Shown piece by piece: positions 17,401 to 26,683 of a stretch of 64,000 nt of DNA. The position numbers were made by a program, and so were the translations under genes. Origin of the DNA: Leeuwenhoekiella polynyae. Lineage in GTDB: Bacteria > Bacteroidota > Bacteroidia > Flavobacteriales > Flavobacteriaceae. The DNA is taken from NCBI RefSeq assembly GCF_004104075.1, contig NZ_QOVK01000004.1, positions 186,001 to 250,000 of the forward strand. Reading direction: 5' to 3'. Below the pieces are notes generated by a model. That model saw only the letters and a list, made by a program, of their open reading frames with translations. It was not told the origin of the DNA and did no database searches. Every line of letters starts with the position of its first letter. The first letter of the stretch is position 1.

Positions 17401-19007
17401 AAGTAAATAAGTTTATTGCGAAGACGCGTAAGAGTACGCCATATGTAGGACTAATTTCACCACCACCGCATCACGATATTTATTCAATTGAAGATTTAGC
17501 TCAATTAATTTATGACCTTAAATCAGCAAATAGAGAAGCACGTATTAACGTTAAATTAGTATCAGAAGTAGGTGTTGGTACAGTTGCAGCTGGTGTTGCA
17601 AAAGCAATGGCAGATGTGATTTTAGTATCTGGTTTTGATGGGGGTACAGGAGCATCTCCTTTAACTTCATTACGTCACGCCGGTTTACCTTGGGAACTTG
17701 GTATCGCAGAAGCACAACAAACGCTAGTTCTTAATGATTTACGTAGCCGTATTCGTTTAGAATGTGATGGTCAATTAAAAACGGGACGTGATGTTGCTGT
17801 AGCTTGTTTATTAGGAGCAGAAGAATTTGGTTTTGCGACTGCTCCATTAGTAGCTTCAGGATGTATAATGATGCGTGTGTGTCACTTAAATACGTGTCCT
17901 GTAGGTATTGCAACTCAGAATCCTGAATTGCGTAAGAAATTCAAAGGTCAGCCAGAACATGTGGTTAACTTTATGTATTTCATCGCTGAAGAATTAAGAG
18001 AGATAATGGCGCAACTTGGTTTCCGTACCGTTGATGAAATGGTAGGTCAAGCTCATAAATTAGACCGTAACAAAGCAGTAGAACATTATAAAGCTGCAGG
18101 TATTGATTTATCTCCTATTTTACACGATATTCAAGTTCCTAAAGGTGTGAAGATTTATAATACTGAATCTCAAAACCATCATTTAGAAAAAGCTATAGAT
18201 TTTGAAATAATAGAACTAGCGCACACAGCTTTGTTCCGTAAGGAAAAAACTACGTTAGATCTTGATATTACAAATTTAAACCGTGCAGTAGGTGCTATTT
18301 TAAGTAACGAAATATCAAAAATCTATGGTGAGCAAGGTTTACCAGATAATACGTTAAAAGTTAACTTTAAAGGTTCTGCCGGTCAGAGTTTTGGAGCATT
18401 TGCCACAAGAGGTTTAACCTTGAAGATAGATGGTAATGCTAATGATTATGTAGGTAAGGGTCTTTCTGGAGCACGATTGATTATAAAAGTACCAGAAGAA
18501 GCGACTTTTGAAGCTAATGAGAACATCATCATAGGTAACGTTGCGCTTTATGGAGCAACTAGCGGTGAAGCTTATTTTAACGGTGTTGCCGGAGAGCGTT
18601 TTTGTGTTAGAAATAGTGGTGCCATAGCTGTGGTTGAAGGTATAGGGGATCACGGGTGTGAGTATATGACAGGTGGTGTTGCTGTAATTCTTGGTAAAAC
18701 AGGACGTAATTTTGGTGCAGGAATGAGCGGTGGTATTGGTTATGTTTTGGATGAAGATCAAACCTTTATAGGGAAATGTAATGCTACTGATTTAAATCTT
18801 GACCCTATCACTGAAGAGGAAGATAAGGTTCAGCTTAAAGAGTTGATTACAAATCACTACAATTATACACAAAGTTCTTTAGCGCAACGCATTTTAGAGA
18901 ACTGGGATGCTTACTTACCTAAGTTTGTAAAAGTTTTACCGGAAGAATATCGTAAAGCCTTAATAAGACTTGAAGAAGAAGAAAAATTAACAGATTTAAC
19001 GGAATAA
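14499..19007 (+). CDS. gltB: glutamate synthase large subunit
   Basis: Makes glutamate from glutamine and 2-oxoglutarate with GltD. I choose ATG 14499 (MEKQGLYSPEWEHENCGAGF) over upstream ATGs at 14454 and 14466; the product then has 1502 residues, the family norm. Cys16 is the glutaminase nucleophile exposed by removal of a short propeptide. The order is class-II glutamine amidotransferase (16 to about 430), central domain, FMN-binding synthase domain (about 810-1190) and C-terminal beta-helix (about 1260-1450). The 3Fe-4S cysteines are Cys1122, Cys1128 and Cys1133. gltD follows after 8 bases. Confidence 0.97.
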   Translation: MEKQGLYSPEWEHENCGAGFICSLEGKQSNGIIHKALEILEKLEHRGAVSSDGKTGDGAGILIDIPYDFFKKKCDFELPDAREYAMGNVFLPKKENQRAYCKKVFEDQIKAKGLVLLGWRKVPVDAGYLGAIAASVEPHIEQIFIGKPSADMEEREFMIKLYTARKITEHTILESKLSERSYFYLPSLSNKTLIFKGLLMPEDIKYYYTDLLDPDLTTRLALVHQRFSTNTFPTWDLAQPFRYMCHNGEINTLRGNVSRMRSREELLKSEWFGEEIKELFPIILKGKSDSASMDMVVELLLMSGRSLPEIMMMLVPEAWEKHKDMSAEKKAFYEFNSCIMEPWDGPASIPFTDGDYIGAVLDRNGLRPSRYTVTKTGDVIMSSETGVLDIEPKNVAFHGRLEPGKMFLVDMKAGRIVNDEEVKESIVTQNPYQAWLDKNRVNLKDIPYRDVDFKLEDTVFDLRKNAFGYTQEDISTIILPMANKGKEPIGSMGSDTPIAVLSDRPQLIYNYFKQLFAQVTNPPLDGIREELITDLSLTLGPDTNLMEITPDYCKKIRIQNPVISKEDLDKIKNYDNPDFKVKTIPMLYESNRGLNGLEDALEEMVAQASKGIDEGHTILILSDRGVNAEMAPIPALLGCSYLNSGLFRSGQRSKMSIIVESAEPREVHHFALLFGYGASAINPYMVNEIIQKEIEAGNLEGVNFQEAVENYNKAVGKGVVKVMNKIGISTLNSYRGSRLFEALGLNSKLIEKYFPNTPSRIEGIGLYEVEQEIAKRHNRTFKRKDISGNLDLEIGGDYRWRRNGEKHMFNPLSIAKLQEAVRQNNPKTYKEYSKLVNEQSKQLMTIRGLFEFSNYDPIPIEQVEPWTEIVKRFKTGAMSYGSISKEAHENLAVAMNRIGGKSNSGEGGEDAERFYKSPNGDWRNSAIKQVASGRFGVTSNYLTSAAEIQIKMAQGAKPGEGGQLPGEKVNKFIAKTRKSTPYVGLISPPPHHDIYSIEDLAQLIYDLKSANREARINVKLVSEVGVGTVAAGVAKAMADVILVSGFDGGTGASPLTSLRHAGLPWELGIAEAQQTLVLNDLRSRIRLECDGQLKTGRDVAVACLLGAEEFGFATAPLVASGCIMMRVCHLNTCPVGIATQNPELRKKFKGQPEHVVNFMYFIAEELREIMAQLGFRTVDEMVGQAHKLDRNKAVEHYKAAGIDLSPILHDIQVPKGVKIYNTESQNHHLEKAIDFEIIELAHTALFRKEKTTLDLDITNLNRAVGAILSNEISKIYGEQGLPDNTLKVNFKGSAGQSFGAFATRGLTLKIDGNANDYVGKGLSGARLIIKVPEEATFEANENIIIGNVALYGATSGEAYFNGVAGERFCVRNSGAIAVVEGIGDHGCEYMTGGVAVILGKTGRNFGAGMSGGIGYVLDEDQTFIGKCNATDLNLDPITEEEDKVQLKELITNHYNYTQSSLAQRILENWDAYLPKFVKVLPEEYRKALIRLEEEEKLTDLTE

Positions 19008-19015
19008 ATAGAATC

Positions 19016-20482
19016 ATGGGAAAAGTAACCGGATTTTTAGAATACGAAAGAAAGATTGAACCGTACAAACCTGTTGAGGAACGGATTCAGAAATATGAAG
19101 AATTTACCATACCGCTAGATAAGCCTGAGCTTAAAAATCAGGGTGCACGTTGTATGGATTGTGGAATTCCTTTTTGCCACAGTGGTTGTCCATTAGGAAA
19201 TTTAATTCCAGATTTTAACGATGCCGTTTATCGTGAGCGTTGGGAAGAAGCAGCAACTATTTTACACGGAACAAATAATTTCCCTGAGTTTACAGGTAGA
19301 TTGTGCCCGGCTCCTTGTGAAGAGGCTTGCGTATTAGGAATTAACGAAGACCCTGTTACAATTGAGAATATTGAGAAAAATATAGCTGAAGAAGCTTTTA
19401 AAAATGGTTGGGTAAAAGCTAATCCACCAAAAAATAGAACAGGAAAAACTGTTGCTGTTATAGGTTCTGGTCCGGCTGGTCTTGCAACTGCACAACAATT
19501 AAATCGTGCCGGACATCTTGTAACTGTTTTTGAACGTGATGAGAAACCGGGAGGTTTGTTACGTTATGGAATTCCTGATTTTAAAATGGAAAAAAGCGTG
19601 ATAGATCGCAGATTAGCTGTTTTAGAAGAAGAAGGAATCATTTTTAAATGTGGTGTTCATGTAGGTAAAGATGTTAAGGCTGATGAATTGAAGTCAGAAT
19701 TTGATGCAGTAGTTTTATCTACGGGGGCTACAGTAAGACGTAATTTGCCAATACCGGGTTCTGATTTAAAAGGTATTTATCAAGCTATGGATTTTCTACC
19801 ACAAAACAACCGTCGCGTAGATGGTTTAACTTGGGAAGGGGAAGACATTAAAGCAACTGATAAAGATGTAATTGTTATTGGTGGTGGAGATACCGGAAGT
19901 GACTGTATTGGTACTTCTATCAGACACGGTGCAAAGAGCGTAAACAATTTTGAGATTATGAGTAAGGGAACTACAGAGCGCCCTGAGAATCAGCCTTGGC
20001 CATATTGGCCGATGCGTTTACGCACAAGTAGCTCGCACAAAGAAGGAGCAGAGCGTTTCTTTTCTATCTCTACAAAGAAATTTGTTGGTGATGATGCTGG
20101 TAATTTAACCGGTCTTGTTACTGCAGAAGTAGAGTGGACTCACAAACCGGGAGAGCGACCTAATCTTTCTGAAATCCCGGGTACGGAAAAAGAATGGAAA
20201 GCAGATATGGTTTTATTGGCACTTGGTTTTACAGGTAGTGAGCCAACAATTGCCGAACAGTTAGGTATAAAAATGGATGCCAGAACAAATATCGAAGCTT
20301 CTATTGAAGATTATATGACTAATGTGCCTGGAGTTTTTGCTGCTGGTGATACTCGTAGAGGCCAGTCTTTAATTGTATGGGCGATCTCAGAAGGAAGACA
20401 AGCTGCTCATCACGTTGATAAATATTTGATGGGAAAATCAGATTTACCGCTTAAAGGTGATGGAGATCTTCCGCGTGTGTAA
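19016..20482 (+). CDS. gltD: glutamate synthase small subunit
   Basis: The 488-residue NADPH-oxidising partner of GltB. The N-terminal iron-sulfur module has Cys46, 49, 54 and 58 ([16 protein letters not shown]) and Cys97, 101 and 105 (CPAPCEEAC). The FAD Rossmann motif GSGPAGLA starts at 150, and a second nucleotide motif GGGDTGSD lies near 293. Electrons pass from NADPH through FAD and iron-sulfur clusters to the FMN of GltB. It is the last gene of the operon and ends at a strong terminator. Confidence 0.97.
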   Translation: MGKVTGFLEYERKIEPYKPVEERIQKYEEFTIPLDKPELKNQGARCMDCGIPFCHSGCPLGNLIPDFNDAVYRERWEEAATILHGTNNFPEFTGRLCPAPCEEACVLGINEDPVTIENIEKNIAEEAFKNGWVKANPPKNRTGKTVAVIGSGPAGLATAQQLNRAGHLVTVFERDEKPGGLLRYGIPDFKMEKSVIDRRLAVLEEEGIIFKCGVHVGKDVKADELKSEFDAVVLSTGATVRRNLPIPGSDLKGIYQAMDFLPQNNRRVDGLTWEGEDIKATDKDVIVIGGGDTGSDCIGTSIRHGAKSVNNFEIMSKGTTERPENQPWPYWPMRLRTSSSHKEGAERFFSISTKKFVGDDAGNLTGLVTAEVEWTHKPGERPNLSEIPGTEKEWKADMVLLALGFTGSEPTIAEQLGIKMDARTNIEASIEDYMTNVPGVFAAGDTRRGQSLIVWAISEGRQAAHHVDKYLMGKSDLPLKGDGDLPRV

Positions 20483-20505
20483 ATTATTTTATTAATAAAT
20501 ATCTG

Positions 20506-20535
20506 AAAGACCGATTATTAGTTTAATCGGTCTTT
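20506..20535 (+). terminator. intrinsic terminator of gltBD
   Basis: AAAGACCGATTA pairs perfectly with TAATCGGTCTTT around a six-base loop and runs into an eight-T stretch (20533-20540). Confidence 0.92.
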
Positions 20536-20544
20536 TTTTTATGA

Positions 20545-20574
20545 TATTGTGACGCAACCTTTTTATTATTTTTG
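20545..20574 (+). promoter_or_regulatory. Bacteroidota-type promoter of the lipoprotein gene
   Basis: TATTTTTG at 20567-20574 matches TAnnTTTG, followed by GC. A TATTG element at 20545-20549 sits 17 bases upstream as a possible -33 box. The ATG follows 26 bases after the -7 box. Confidence 0.6.
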
Positions 20575-20600
20575 CGTCTAATAGGAAATAATAGATAACA

Positions 20601-21038
20601 ATGAATATAAGAATAGCTTCAATGGCGCTTTTTTTAGGTCTGTTTGTTTCTTGTACAGATGATAACGGAACTACAGCAGATTTGGTTCAACAAGAAACTT
20701 CAGTAGAATTAAATTTGGTAAAGATGAGCGGTCAGGTAAGAGGTTCAGAAACCACTGGTGATGAAATGTCCTGGCAAGAAACCTATACGTTAGGATCGGG
20801 AATGCGTTTTAAAAAAGTTAGAAAGAGCGATGAAAATACTTTGATTTCAGAAGGAGATTTTGATATCGTAATGATCAATAGTGATAAATACCTCAAGTTT
20901 GTACACGATTCTGATAGTGAATTGATAGGGAATTGTACCGGAGATAAAATAGAACTTTTAAAATATACTAGTTCTGACAGTTTAGAAAGTACCTGGAATG
21001 CATGTGATGGTCCGGGATTACAATATACCTTCAATTAG
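20601..21038 (+). CDS. small lipoprotein of unknown function
   Basis: A 145-residue protein with a lipoprotein signal: MNIRIASMALFLGLFVSC, with Cys18 as the lipidation site, followed by the acidic TDDNGTT typical of flavobacterial exported lipoproteins. The mature part has an ordinary mixed composition and no family I recognise. It carries its own promoter and terminator, so it is a single-gene unit between gltD and the convergent dnaN. Confidence 0.75.
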   Translation: MNIRIASMALFLGLFVSCTDDNGTTADLVQQETSVELNLVKMSGQVRGSETTGDEMSWQETYTLGSGMRFKKVRKSDENTLISEGDFDIVMINSDKYLKFVHDSDSELIGNCTGDKIELLKYTSSDSLESTWNACDGPGLQYTFN

Positions 21039-21058
21039 CATACACAAACTAGAATTTA

Positions 21059-21086
21059 AAAAGCCCGGCATATGTCGGGCTTTTTT
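21059..21086 (+). terminator. intrinsic terminator
   Basis: AGCCCGGCA pairs with TGTCGGGCT (one G-U pair) and is followed by a six-T run. It ends the lipoprotein transcript. A much weaker AAAAGCG/CGCTTTT pairing follows at about 21096-21135, before the stop of dnaN. Confidence 0.88.
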
Positions 21087-21162
21087 ATGAAAACAAAAAA
21101 GCGCCCTTATGATTTAACACAACGACGCTTTTACAATAAAAGGTACTTACTTATCCTTCTTC

Positions 21163-22281
21163 TTAACTATTAAGCATTACTGGCATTACTAGCATAGTGA
21201 CTTTTTCACCTTCATCTAGCCCATCTACAGGAGTTAAAATTCCCGCACGATTAGGAAGTGACATTTCTAGAGAAACGTCGTTAGCGTTAAGGTTATTAAG
21301 CATTTCTACCAGAAAACGGCTGTTAAAACCAATTTGCATATCGTCTCCCTGATAATCACAGGTTAAACGCTCTTCTGCTTTATTGCTGTAATCTATATCT
21401 TCAGCAGAAATATTAAGTTCTGCTCCTGCAATTTTTAAACGAATCTGGTGCGTAGTTTTATTAGAAAAAATAGAAACACGACGTACAGAATTTAAAAACT
21501 GATTACGATCTATAATAAGTTTATTAGGGTTCTCCTTAGGAATTACTGCTTCGTAATTAGGATACTTACCATCAATTAATCGGCAAAGTAGCTGAACGTT
21601 ATCAAAGCTAAATTTTGCATTCGAGTCGTTATATTCTACCTTAATATCATCATCACTAGCGGCTAAAATTCCTTTTAAGAGATTTAAAGGTTTTTTAGGC
21701 ATGATGAATTCTGCGGTCTGATTTGCTTTTACATCAGTACGACCATACTTCACAAGTTTGTGAGCATCTGTTGCTACAAATGTTAAACCTTCTGTGTCAA
21801 ACTGAAAGAAAACCCCACTCATTACCGGTCTTAGATCGTCGTTACCTGTTGCAAAGATAGTATTGCTCACCGCTGTTGCTAAAACTCCAGCCGGGATGCT
21901 TACCGTACTGGGATCGTCAAGTTCTACAGCATTAGGAAATTCTTCACCAGAAGCATATGCTAATGCATATTTACCGTGATTAGAGCTGATTTCAACAGTG
22001 TTATTATCACCTGCTACAAACGTCAATGGTTGCTCAGGAAATGTTTTTAGTGTGTCTAAAAGCAAACGAGCCGGTACAGCGATGCTTCCGTTATCGTCAG
22101 ATTCTACATCTAGTGTAGCAATCATTGTTGTTTCTAAATCAGAAGCAGAAACCTTTAAAATGTTTTCGTCTAACTCAAACAAAAAATTGTCTAATATAGG
22201 CAGGGTATTGCTGTTATTGATTACTCCACCTAAGACTTGTAATTGTTTCAAAAGGTAAGAACTCGATACAATAAATTTCAT
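21163..22281 (-). CDS. dnaN: DNA polymerase III beta subunit (sliding clamp)
   Basis: A 372-residue clamp protein of normal length with the three repeated clamp domains. Visible family segments include MKFIVSSSYLLKQLQVLGGVI at the start, ATDAHKLVKY near 170, DGKYPNYEAVIPKE near 240 and the C-terminal VDGLDEGEKVTMLVMPVML. Two subunits form a ring around DNA and tether the replicase. In this window the gene is not next to dnaA, which is common in Bacteroidota. A TATCTTTG box on the minus strand lies about 90 bases upstream of the start. Confidence 0.96.
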   Translation of the reverse strand: MKFIVSSSYLLKQLQVLGGVINNSNTLPILDNFLFELDENILKVSASDLETTMIATLDVESDDNGSIAVPARLLLDTLKTFPEQPLTFVAGDNNTVEISSNHGKYALAYASGEEFPNAVELDDPSTVSIPAGVLATAVSNTIFATGNDDLRPVMSGVFFQFDTEGLTFVATDAHKLVKYGRTDVKANQTAEFIMPKKPLNLLKGILAASDDDIKVEYNDSNAKFSFDNVQLLCRLIDGKYPNYEAVIPKENPNKLIIDRNQFLNSVRRVSIFSNKTTHQIRLKIAGAELNISAEDIDYSNKAEERLTCDYQGDDMQIGFNSRFLVEMLNNLNANDVSLEMSLPNRAGILTPVDGLDEGEKVTMLVMPVMLNS

Positions 22282-22371
22282 AAGAAATAGCTATTTATGC
22301 GGTTTGACTAGAAGCCAAAACTTGAATTCAATTGGTTGTAATAATTTTTTAAAGCTGAATTTGCAGCCTCA

Positions 22372-22379
22372 CAAAGATA
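22372..22379 (-). promoter_or_regulatory. -7 box upstream of dnaN
   Basis: On the minus strand this reads TATCTTTG, an exact TAnnTTTG match. A TTTG at about 22404-22407 (minus strand) could be the -33 element with a somewhat long 24-base spacing. Confidence 0.5.
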
Positions 22380-22418
22380 TCGTAATAGGCTTTTTTGCCG
22401 AAACAAACTTATCAACAC

Positions 22419-24095
22419 TTACGAGTTGTAACGGCGCTTTCTCAAATAGGTATAAATAAGGCCAAAAATCAAAAGCATAGCCAGTGGAAGCCCTAATGTC
22501 AAGGCTTGCCACGTGTAGCGGTCATTAGTTGTTTTTTGAATATCTAGCGCAGGAAGCACAATACTCTTACTTCTAATGTTAATAAGACCGGAGTCGTCCA
22601 GGAGGTAGTTGACTGCGTTGAGTAAAAATTCTTTGTTGCCGTATTCTTTAAAGGTGAATTTGTCAAAACCTAATTCTAGGGGACGGCCGTTTTGATCCAG
22701 ATCATTTTTTATCAAATCTCCATCTGCAACAACAATCATTGCAGTTTTTCTTATAGCGCTTTCGCGAAAAGGAATCTGACTCTTCGCAATAGGAAGAATG
22801 CGATTTTTAAAAGCAGAAGTAAATTCTCCTTCTAGTAAGACTGCTAAATTTTGACTTCCGTCACTATAGTTTTCTGGGTTTGGTTCTGTAGTGATTGATT
22901 CAAGACTAACAGGGAGTGGTACACCATCCAGTTTTGATAAAACAGAACTTTGAAGCAATACTGTTTTTTCTACAGAAGTATCAAGAAGATCAATTTGATT
23001 GGCGTATTTAAAAAACACGGGATTATCAATATTTGTATTTATAGGGTGATTTTCTTCAGGTGTAACCAGCGGATAGAAAAACCAAGGTAATTGCGAATAT
23101 TGCGAATCATTACCATCACCAGTTGCTAAAACAAGTGGAGCAGCATATAAATCTTCAACTAAAACCGGATTGATACGTATTCCATATTTAAAGAAAAAGT
23201 CATCTAGGTTTAAGCTTCTTGCTGTAGCGAGAGCCATACCATTATTGCGGTACAGGCTATCAGTTTCCATCGCAACCTGATCTAGGAGATAAAGTGACTT
23301 GCCACTTTGCATGGTGTATTGATCTAAAGCATATTTCTCAAGGTCTGTAAATGCTTTGGTAGGTTTTGCAGCTACGATTAAGTCAAATTTATTGAGCGCA
23401 GTCATTATAGTATCTGGCTTTGCTGAAATTGAATCTAATGGAAAAGGTGCAATAAAGTAGCTTTCGCGCAGCGTTTTAAAAAAATCTGCGATGTATTTAT
23501 CTTGCATTTCACCATTTCCTTTTAAAACAGCGATGCGTTTACTTTTGGGGTTAAGCAGCTTATAAAAAGCATCGGAAAAAGCATATTCCAGATTTTGAAC
23601 CGATCTGCTAACCAATTCATCAGGACTGGCTCCTAAAGTCTTTTTTAATAATGGAATACGCACTGTCTGGCCTTTATAGGAAGCAATAGCCCACGGAAAA
23701 ATAAACTCCTGGCTTACTTTACCATTATTTCGCAATTGTACCTGTTCAGGGCGCATACCACGGTTATTGAAATCTTCTGCAACTTGTTCTACAACTGTAC
23801 CTTCTGGAACAGGATTGACAAAAGCAAATTTGATATTTGAATTTGCCGAAGCATATTCTTCAAGAAGTTGACGGGTTTCAATCTGTAATTTTAAAAAAGC
23901 ATCCGGCACATTTTCTTCAAGAAATACATCAACAATAACTGGATCTGTAGCTTTCGCAATAATATCTTCTGAAGTTTCAGATAACGTATATCTACCATCT
24001 GCAGTCAGATCTATTCTGAAATGAGCTGTTTTTGAAACAAATAAAATACCGACTATAACAATCAGAAACAATAAATATTTAGTGTTCTGCTTCAT
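22419..24095 (-). CDS. gldG: gliding-motility ABC transporter component GldG
   Basis: A 558-residue protein starting at the ATG complementary to 24093-24095; the longer in-frame start would overlap gldF. It has one N-terminal membrane helix (TKYLLFLIVIVGILFVSK), a large extracytoplasmic ABC-auxiliary (GldG-type) domain and one C-terminal helix before a basic tail (YLRKRRYNS). With GldF and GldA, GldG forms an ABC transporter needed for gliding in Flavobacterium johnsoniae. The gene begins one base after the gldF stop, so the two are translationally linked. No gldA is in view. Confidence 0.92.
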   Translation of the reverse strand: MKQNTKYLLFLIVIVGILFVSKTAHFRIDLTADGRYTLSETSEDIIAKATDPVIVDVFLEENVPDAFLKLQIETRQLLEEYASANSNIKFAFVNPVPEGTVVEQVAEDFNNRGMRPEQVQLRNNGKVSQEFIFPWAIASYKGQTVRIPLLKKTLGASPDELVSRSVQNLEYAFSDAFYKLLNPKSKRIAVLKGNGEMQDKYIADFFKTLRESYFIAPFPLDSISAKPDTIMTALNKFDLIVAAKPTKAFTDLEKYALDQYTMQSGKSLYLLDQVAMETDSLYRNNGMALATARSLNLDDFFFKYGIRINPVLVEDLYAAPLVLATGDGNDSQYSQLPWFFYPLVTPEENHPINTNIDNPVFFKYANQIDLLDTSVEKTVLLQSSVLSKLDGVPLPVSLESITTEPNPENYSDGSQNLAVLLEGEFTSAFKNRILPIAKSQIPFRESAIRKTAMIVVADGDLIKNDLDQNGRPLELGFDKFTFKEYGNKEFLLNAVNYLLDDSGLINIRSKSIVLPALDIQKTTNDRYTWQALTLGLPLAMLLIFGLIYTYLRKRRYNS

Positions 24096-24096
24096 G

Positions 24097-24816
24097 TTAT
24101 CTGATTTTGTGTTCAAGCTTAAAAACAGTAGCACCGATGAAAAAAGCGGTTAAACTTAAAAAATAGATAAGATCTCGGCTGTCAATTACACCCCGACTGA
24201 TACTCTCAAAATGATTCTGTAAACTTAAATTTTTAAAGAAAGAGCTGTTTAAAACATCGGCTAGAGCATTAAAACCGAAGAAAAATAGGAAACACAAAAA
24301 AGCTGCAATGATAAAAGCTACAATTTGATTTTCAGAAAGGGTAGAGGCAAAAACACCTATCGCGGTATATGCAGAAGCTAAAAACAACAAGCCTAAATAG
24401 GAACCTATTAAAACACCAAGGTCATAATTACCTTGTGGATTGCCCAGTTGGTCAATGGCATAAACATATACCAAGGTAGGAAGCAATGCTAAAACAATAA
24501 GTAGTAATGCGCCAAAAAATTTACCAAGGACTAATTGTACTTTACTAATAGGTCGAGTAAGCAACAATTCTAACGTTCCTAAACGCAATTCATCACTAAA
24601 ACTGCGCATCGTCACTGCCGGAATCAGAAAAATAAAGATCCACGGTACGAGTTGAAAGAAAGGAGTGAGATCTGCAAAACCGTAATCAAACAGGTTAAAA
24701 TCATTCTCAAAAACCCATAAGAACAACGCATTTAAAACAAGAAAAAGGCCTATAACAAGATAGCCTACAGGCGATGCAAAAAATGAATGAAATTCTTTCT
24801 TTAAAATAGCGATCAT
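24097..24816 (-). CDS. gldF: gliding-motility ABC transporter permease GldF
   Basis: A 239-residue integral membrane protein with six hydrophobic segments, opening MIAILKKEFHSFFASPVGYLVIG. The segment RSFSDELRLGTLELLLTRPIS (about 66-86) is the conserved coupling region of ABC-2 type permeases. It is immediately followed by gldG with a one-base gap. The cognate ATPase GldA must be encoded elsewhere. Confidence 0.92.
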   Translation of the reverse strand: MIAILKKEFHSFFASPVGYLVIGLFLVLNALFLWVFENDFNLFDYGFADLTPFFQLVPWIFIFLIPAVTMRSFSDELRLGTLELLLTRPISKVQLVLGKFFGALLLIVLALLPTLVYVYAIDQLGNPQGNYDLGVLIGSYLGLLFLASAYTAIGVFASTLSENQIVAFIIAAFLCFLFFFGFNALADVLNSSFFKNLSLQNHFESISRGVIDSRDLIYFLSLTAFFIGATVFKLEHKIR

Positions 24817-24889
24817 ATAGTATTGAGCAGCTTTTACCCGATAATCGAAATTAAAATTCGTTTAGATTTTAGTTCTGATTCACTTGCAA

Positions 24890-25849
24890 CTAAAGATCAG
24901 CAATGATTTTCATAGCAATACGAAGCGCTTCGGTACCTTGTGCTAAACTAACGACAGGAGTGCTGTCTTGTTGTATCGCTTTAGCAAAAGCTTCTAATTC
25001 ATCTAGAATAGCGTTATTCGGTTCAACTTCAGGGTTATCAAAATATATTTGTTTCTTAACCCCTTCTGCATTTTGAAGAATCATCGCAAAATCATCAGGA
25101 TTTTGTGGTGCATCTTTCATTCTAACTACTTCGCATTTCTTTTCTAAGAAGTCTACAGAGATGTATGCATCTTTTTGAAAAAACCGTGCTTTACGCATTT
25201 TTTTCATTGAAATTCTACTTGCAGTAAGATTAGCAACACAGCCATTTTCAAACTCAATTCGCGCGTTAGCAATATCTGGAGTATCACTAATTACTGAAAC
25301 TCCCGAAGCTGAAATATGCTTAACCTTACTGTCTACAACGCTTAAAATCGCATCGATATCATGAATCATCAGATCGAGCACTACAGGAACATCCGTACCC
25401 CTCGGGTTGAATTCTGCCAGACGATGTGCCTCAATAAACATTGGGTTTTCTATAAGATGATTTACCGCAGTAAACGCCGGATTAAAACGCTCTACGTGTC
25501 CTACCTGACCGCGTACGCCGTGTTTCTTTGCAAGCTCGCGAATGGCTACAGCTTGTTCAACAGTTTGTGCAATTGGTTTTTCAATAAACAAATGCTTACC
25601 GGCTTTAATAACCTGCTCAGCACATTCAAAGTGATGTGTGGTGGGTGTAACAACGTCAACCATATCACAAGCTTCAATTAAAGCTTCAATAGTCATAAAT
25701 CTGTGATAGCCAAATTCACTCGAGACCGCTTTAGCAGTTTCTTCTGACTCATCATAAAAACCAACCAGATCATATTCTTCAGATTGCTGTAAAAGTTTTA
25801 AGTGAATTTTTCCCAGATGACCTGCACCCAGTACGCCGGCTTTTAGCAT
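24890..25849 (-). CDS. Gfo/Idh/MocA family NAD(P)-dependent oxidoreductase
   Basis: A 319-residue enzyme. The N-terminal Rossmann fold begins LKAGVLGAGHLGKIHLKLL, with the dinucleotide loop GAGHLG near residues 7-12. The conserved EKPIA (about residues 95-99) carries the Lys-Pro that positions the nicotinamide in this family, and residues from about 125 form the alpha/beta substrate domain with DLMIHDIDAIL. Substrates in the family are usually sugars or sugar derivatives; this one cannot be specified. It stands alone, 73 bases before gldF, on the same strand. Confidence 0.88.
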   Translation of the reverse strand: MLKAGVLGAGHLGKIHLKLLQQSEEYDLVGFYDESEETAKAVSSEFGYHRFMTIEALIEACDMVDVVTPTTHHFECAEQVIKAGKHLFIEKPIAQTVEQAVAIRELAKKHGVRGQVGHVERFNPAFTAVNHLIENPMFIEAHRLAEFNPRGTDVPVVLDLMIHDIDAILSVVDSKVKHISASGVSVISDTPDIANARIEFENGCVANLTASRISMKKMRKARFFQKDAYISVDFLEKKCEVVRMKDAPQNPDDFAMILQNAEGVKKQIYFDNPEVEPNNAILDELEAFAKAIQQDSTPVVSLAQGTEALRIAMKIIADL

Positions 25850-25898
25850 AATATATCGTATATTTTTTCCTTAGGAAGGATTAATATTTTAAGAATTC

Positions 25899-25929
25899 AA
25901 TCTAAAAGAAAACAGTATATTTTTAGATT
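25899..25929. promoter_or_regulatory. inverted repeat AATCTAAAA-N13-TTTTAGATT
   Basis: Two exact 9-bp inverted arms in the 192-base gap between the oxidoreductase gene and pcm. The position, 50 bases upstream of the oxidoreductase ATG, fits an operator or leader hairpin. AT-rich arms in AT-rich DNA can arise by chance, so support is modest. Confidence 0.3.
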
Positions 25930-26041
25930 GTGCTATACAAAAATAGGCTTTCTCAGGCAGATTGAAAGCGCAAAGCACATTGTTAAAAAAATGAAGCATT
26001 TTGACTAGGATTACGCTTATAGGTTTCCTTATTTTAGCAGT

Positions 26042-26683
26042 ATGAAGGATACTACTCGTCATCAAGGTAAACGTCGCTTACTCGCTCAGGTCGTTGAAAA
26101 GAAAGGGGTCTCTAATACAGCTGTATTAGACGCGATACGTAAAATACCCAGACATTTTTTTATGGACAGCAGTTTTGAAGATCACGCCTATCAGGACAAG
26201 GCATTTCCTATTGCTGCAGATCAGACTATTTCTCAACCTTTTACCGTAGGTTTTCAGACCGAATTGCTTGAGATCAAGAAAGGTGATAAAATATTAGAAA
26301 TAGGTACAGGCAGCGGGTATCAAACTGCAGTTCTTTGTGAAGTAGGTGCTAAAGTTTACAGTATAGAACGCCAGCAAGCACTGTTTAGAAAGACTAAGAA
26401 TTTCTTATCAAAATTGGGATACAGACCTAAGCGACTCACTTTTGGAGACGGATATTTAGGGATGCCAGAATTTGCTCCCTTTGATGGAATTATAGTCACT
26501 GCGGGTGCGCCGTTTATACCAAAACCCTTGTTAGCTCAGCTAAAAATAGGAGGTAAGTTAATTATTCCCGTAGGGGATGAAATACAGACAATGACTCGTA
26601 TTATTAGAAAAAGTCAGACTGAATTTGAGAAGAAGGAATATGGCGAGTTTAGATTTGTACCCTTATTAGAAGACAAGAATTAG
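26042..26683 (+). CDS. pcm: protein-L-isoaspartate O-methyltransferase
   Basis: A 213-residue methyltransferase that repairs isoaspartyl residues in aged proteins. It has the conserved AFPIAADQTISQPFTVGFQ segment (about 56-74) that binds the damaged substrate, and the S-adenosylmethionine loop ILEIGTGSGYQTAVL (about 86-100). Length and order are normal for the family. Its stop codon overlaps the stop of the small gene on the other strand by sharing TTAG. Confidence 0.94.
   Translation: MKDTTRHQGKRRLLAQVVEKKGVSNTAVLDAIRKIPRHFFMDSSFEDHAYQDKAFPIAADQTISQPFTVGFQTELLEIKKGDKILEIGTGSGYQTAVLCEVGAKVYSIERQQALFRKTKNFLSKLGYRPKRLTFGDGYLGMPEFAPFDGIIVTAGAPFIPKPLLAQLKIGGKLIIPVGDEIQTMTRIIRKSQTEFEKKEYGEFRFVPLLEDKN

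Noticed and set aside
21096-21137. AAAAGCG/CGCTTTT pairing downstream of dnaN
   Set aside because: Only seven pairs with a loop of about 25 bases; too weak to call a terminator.
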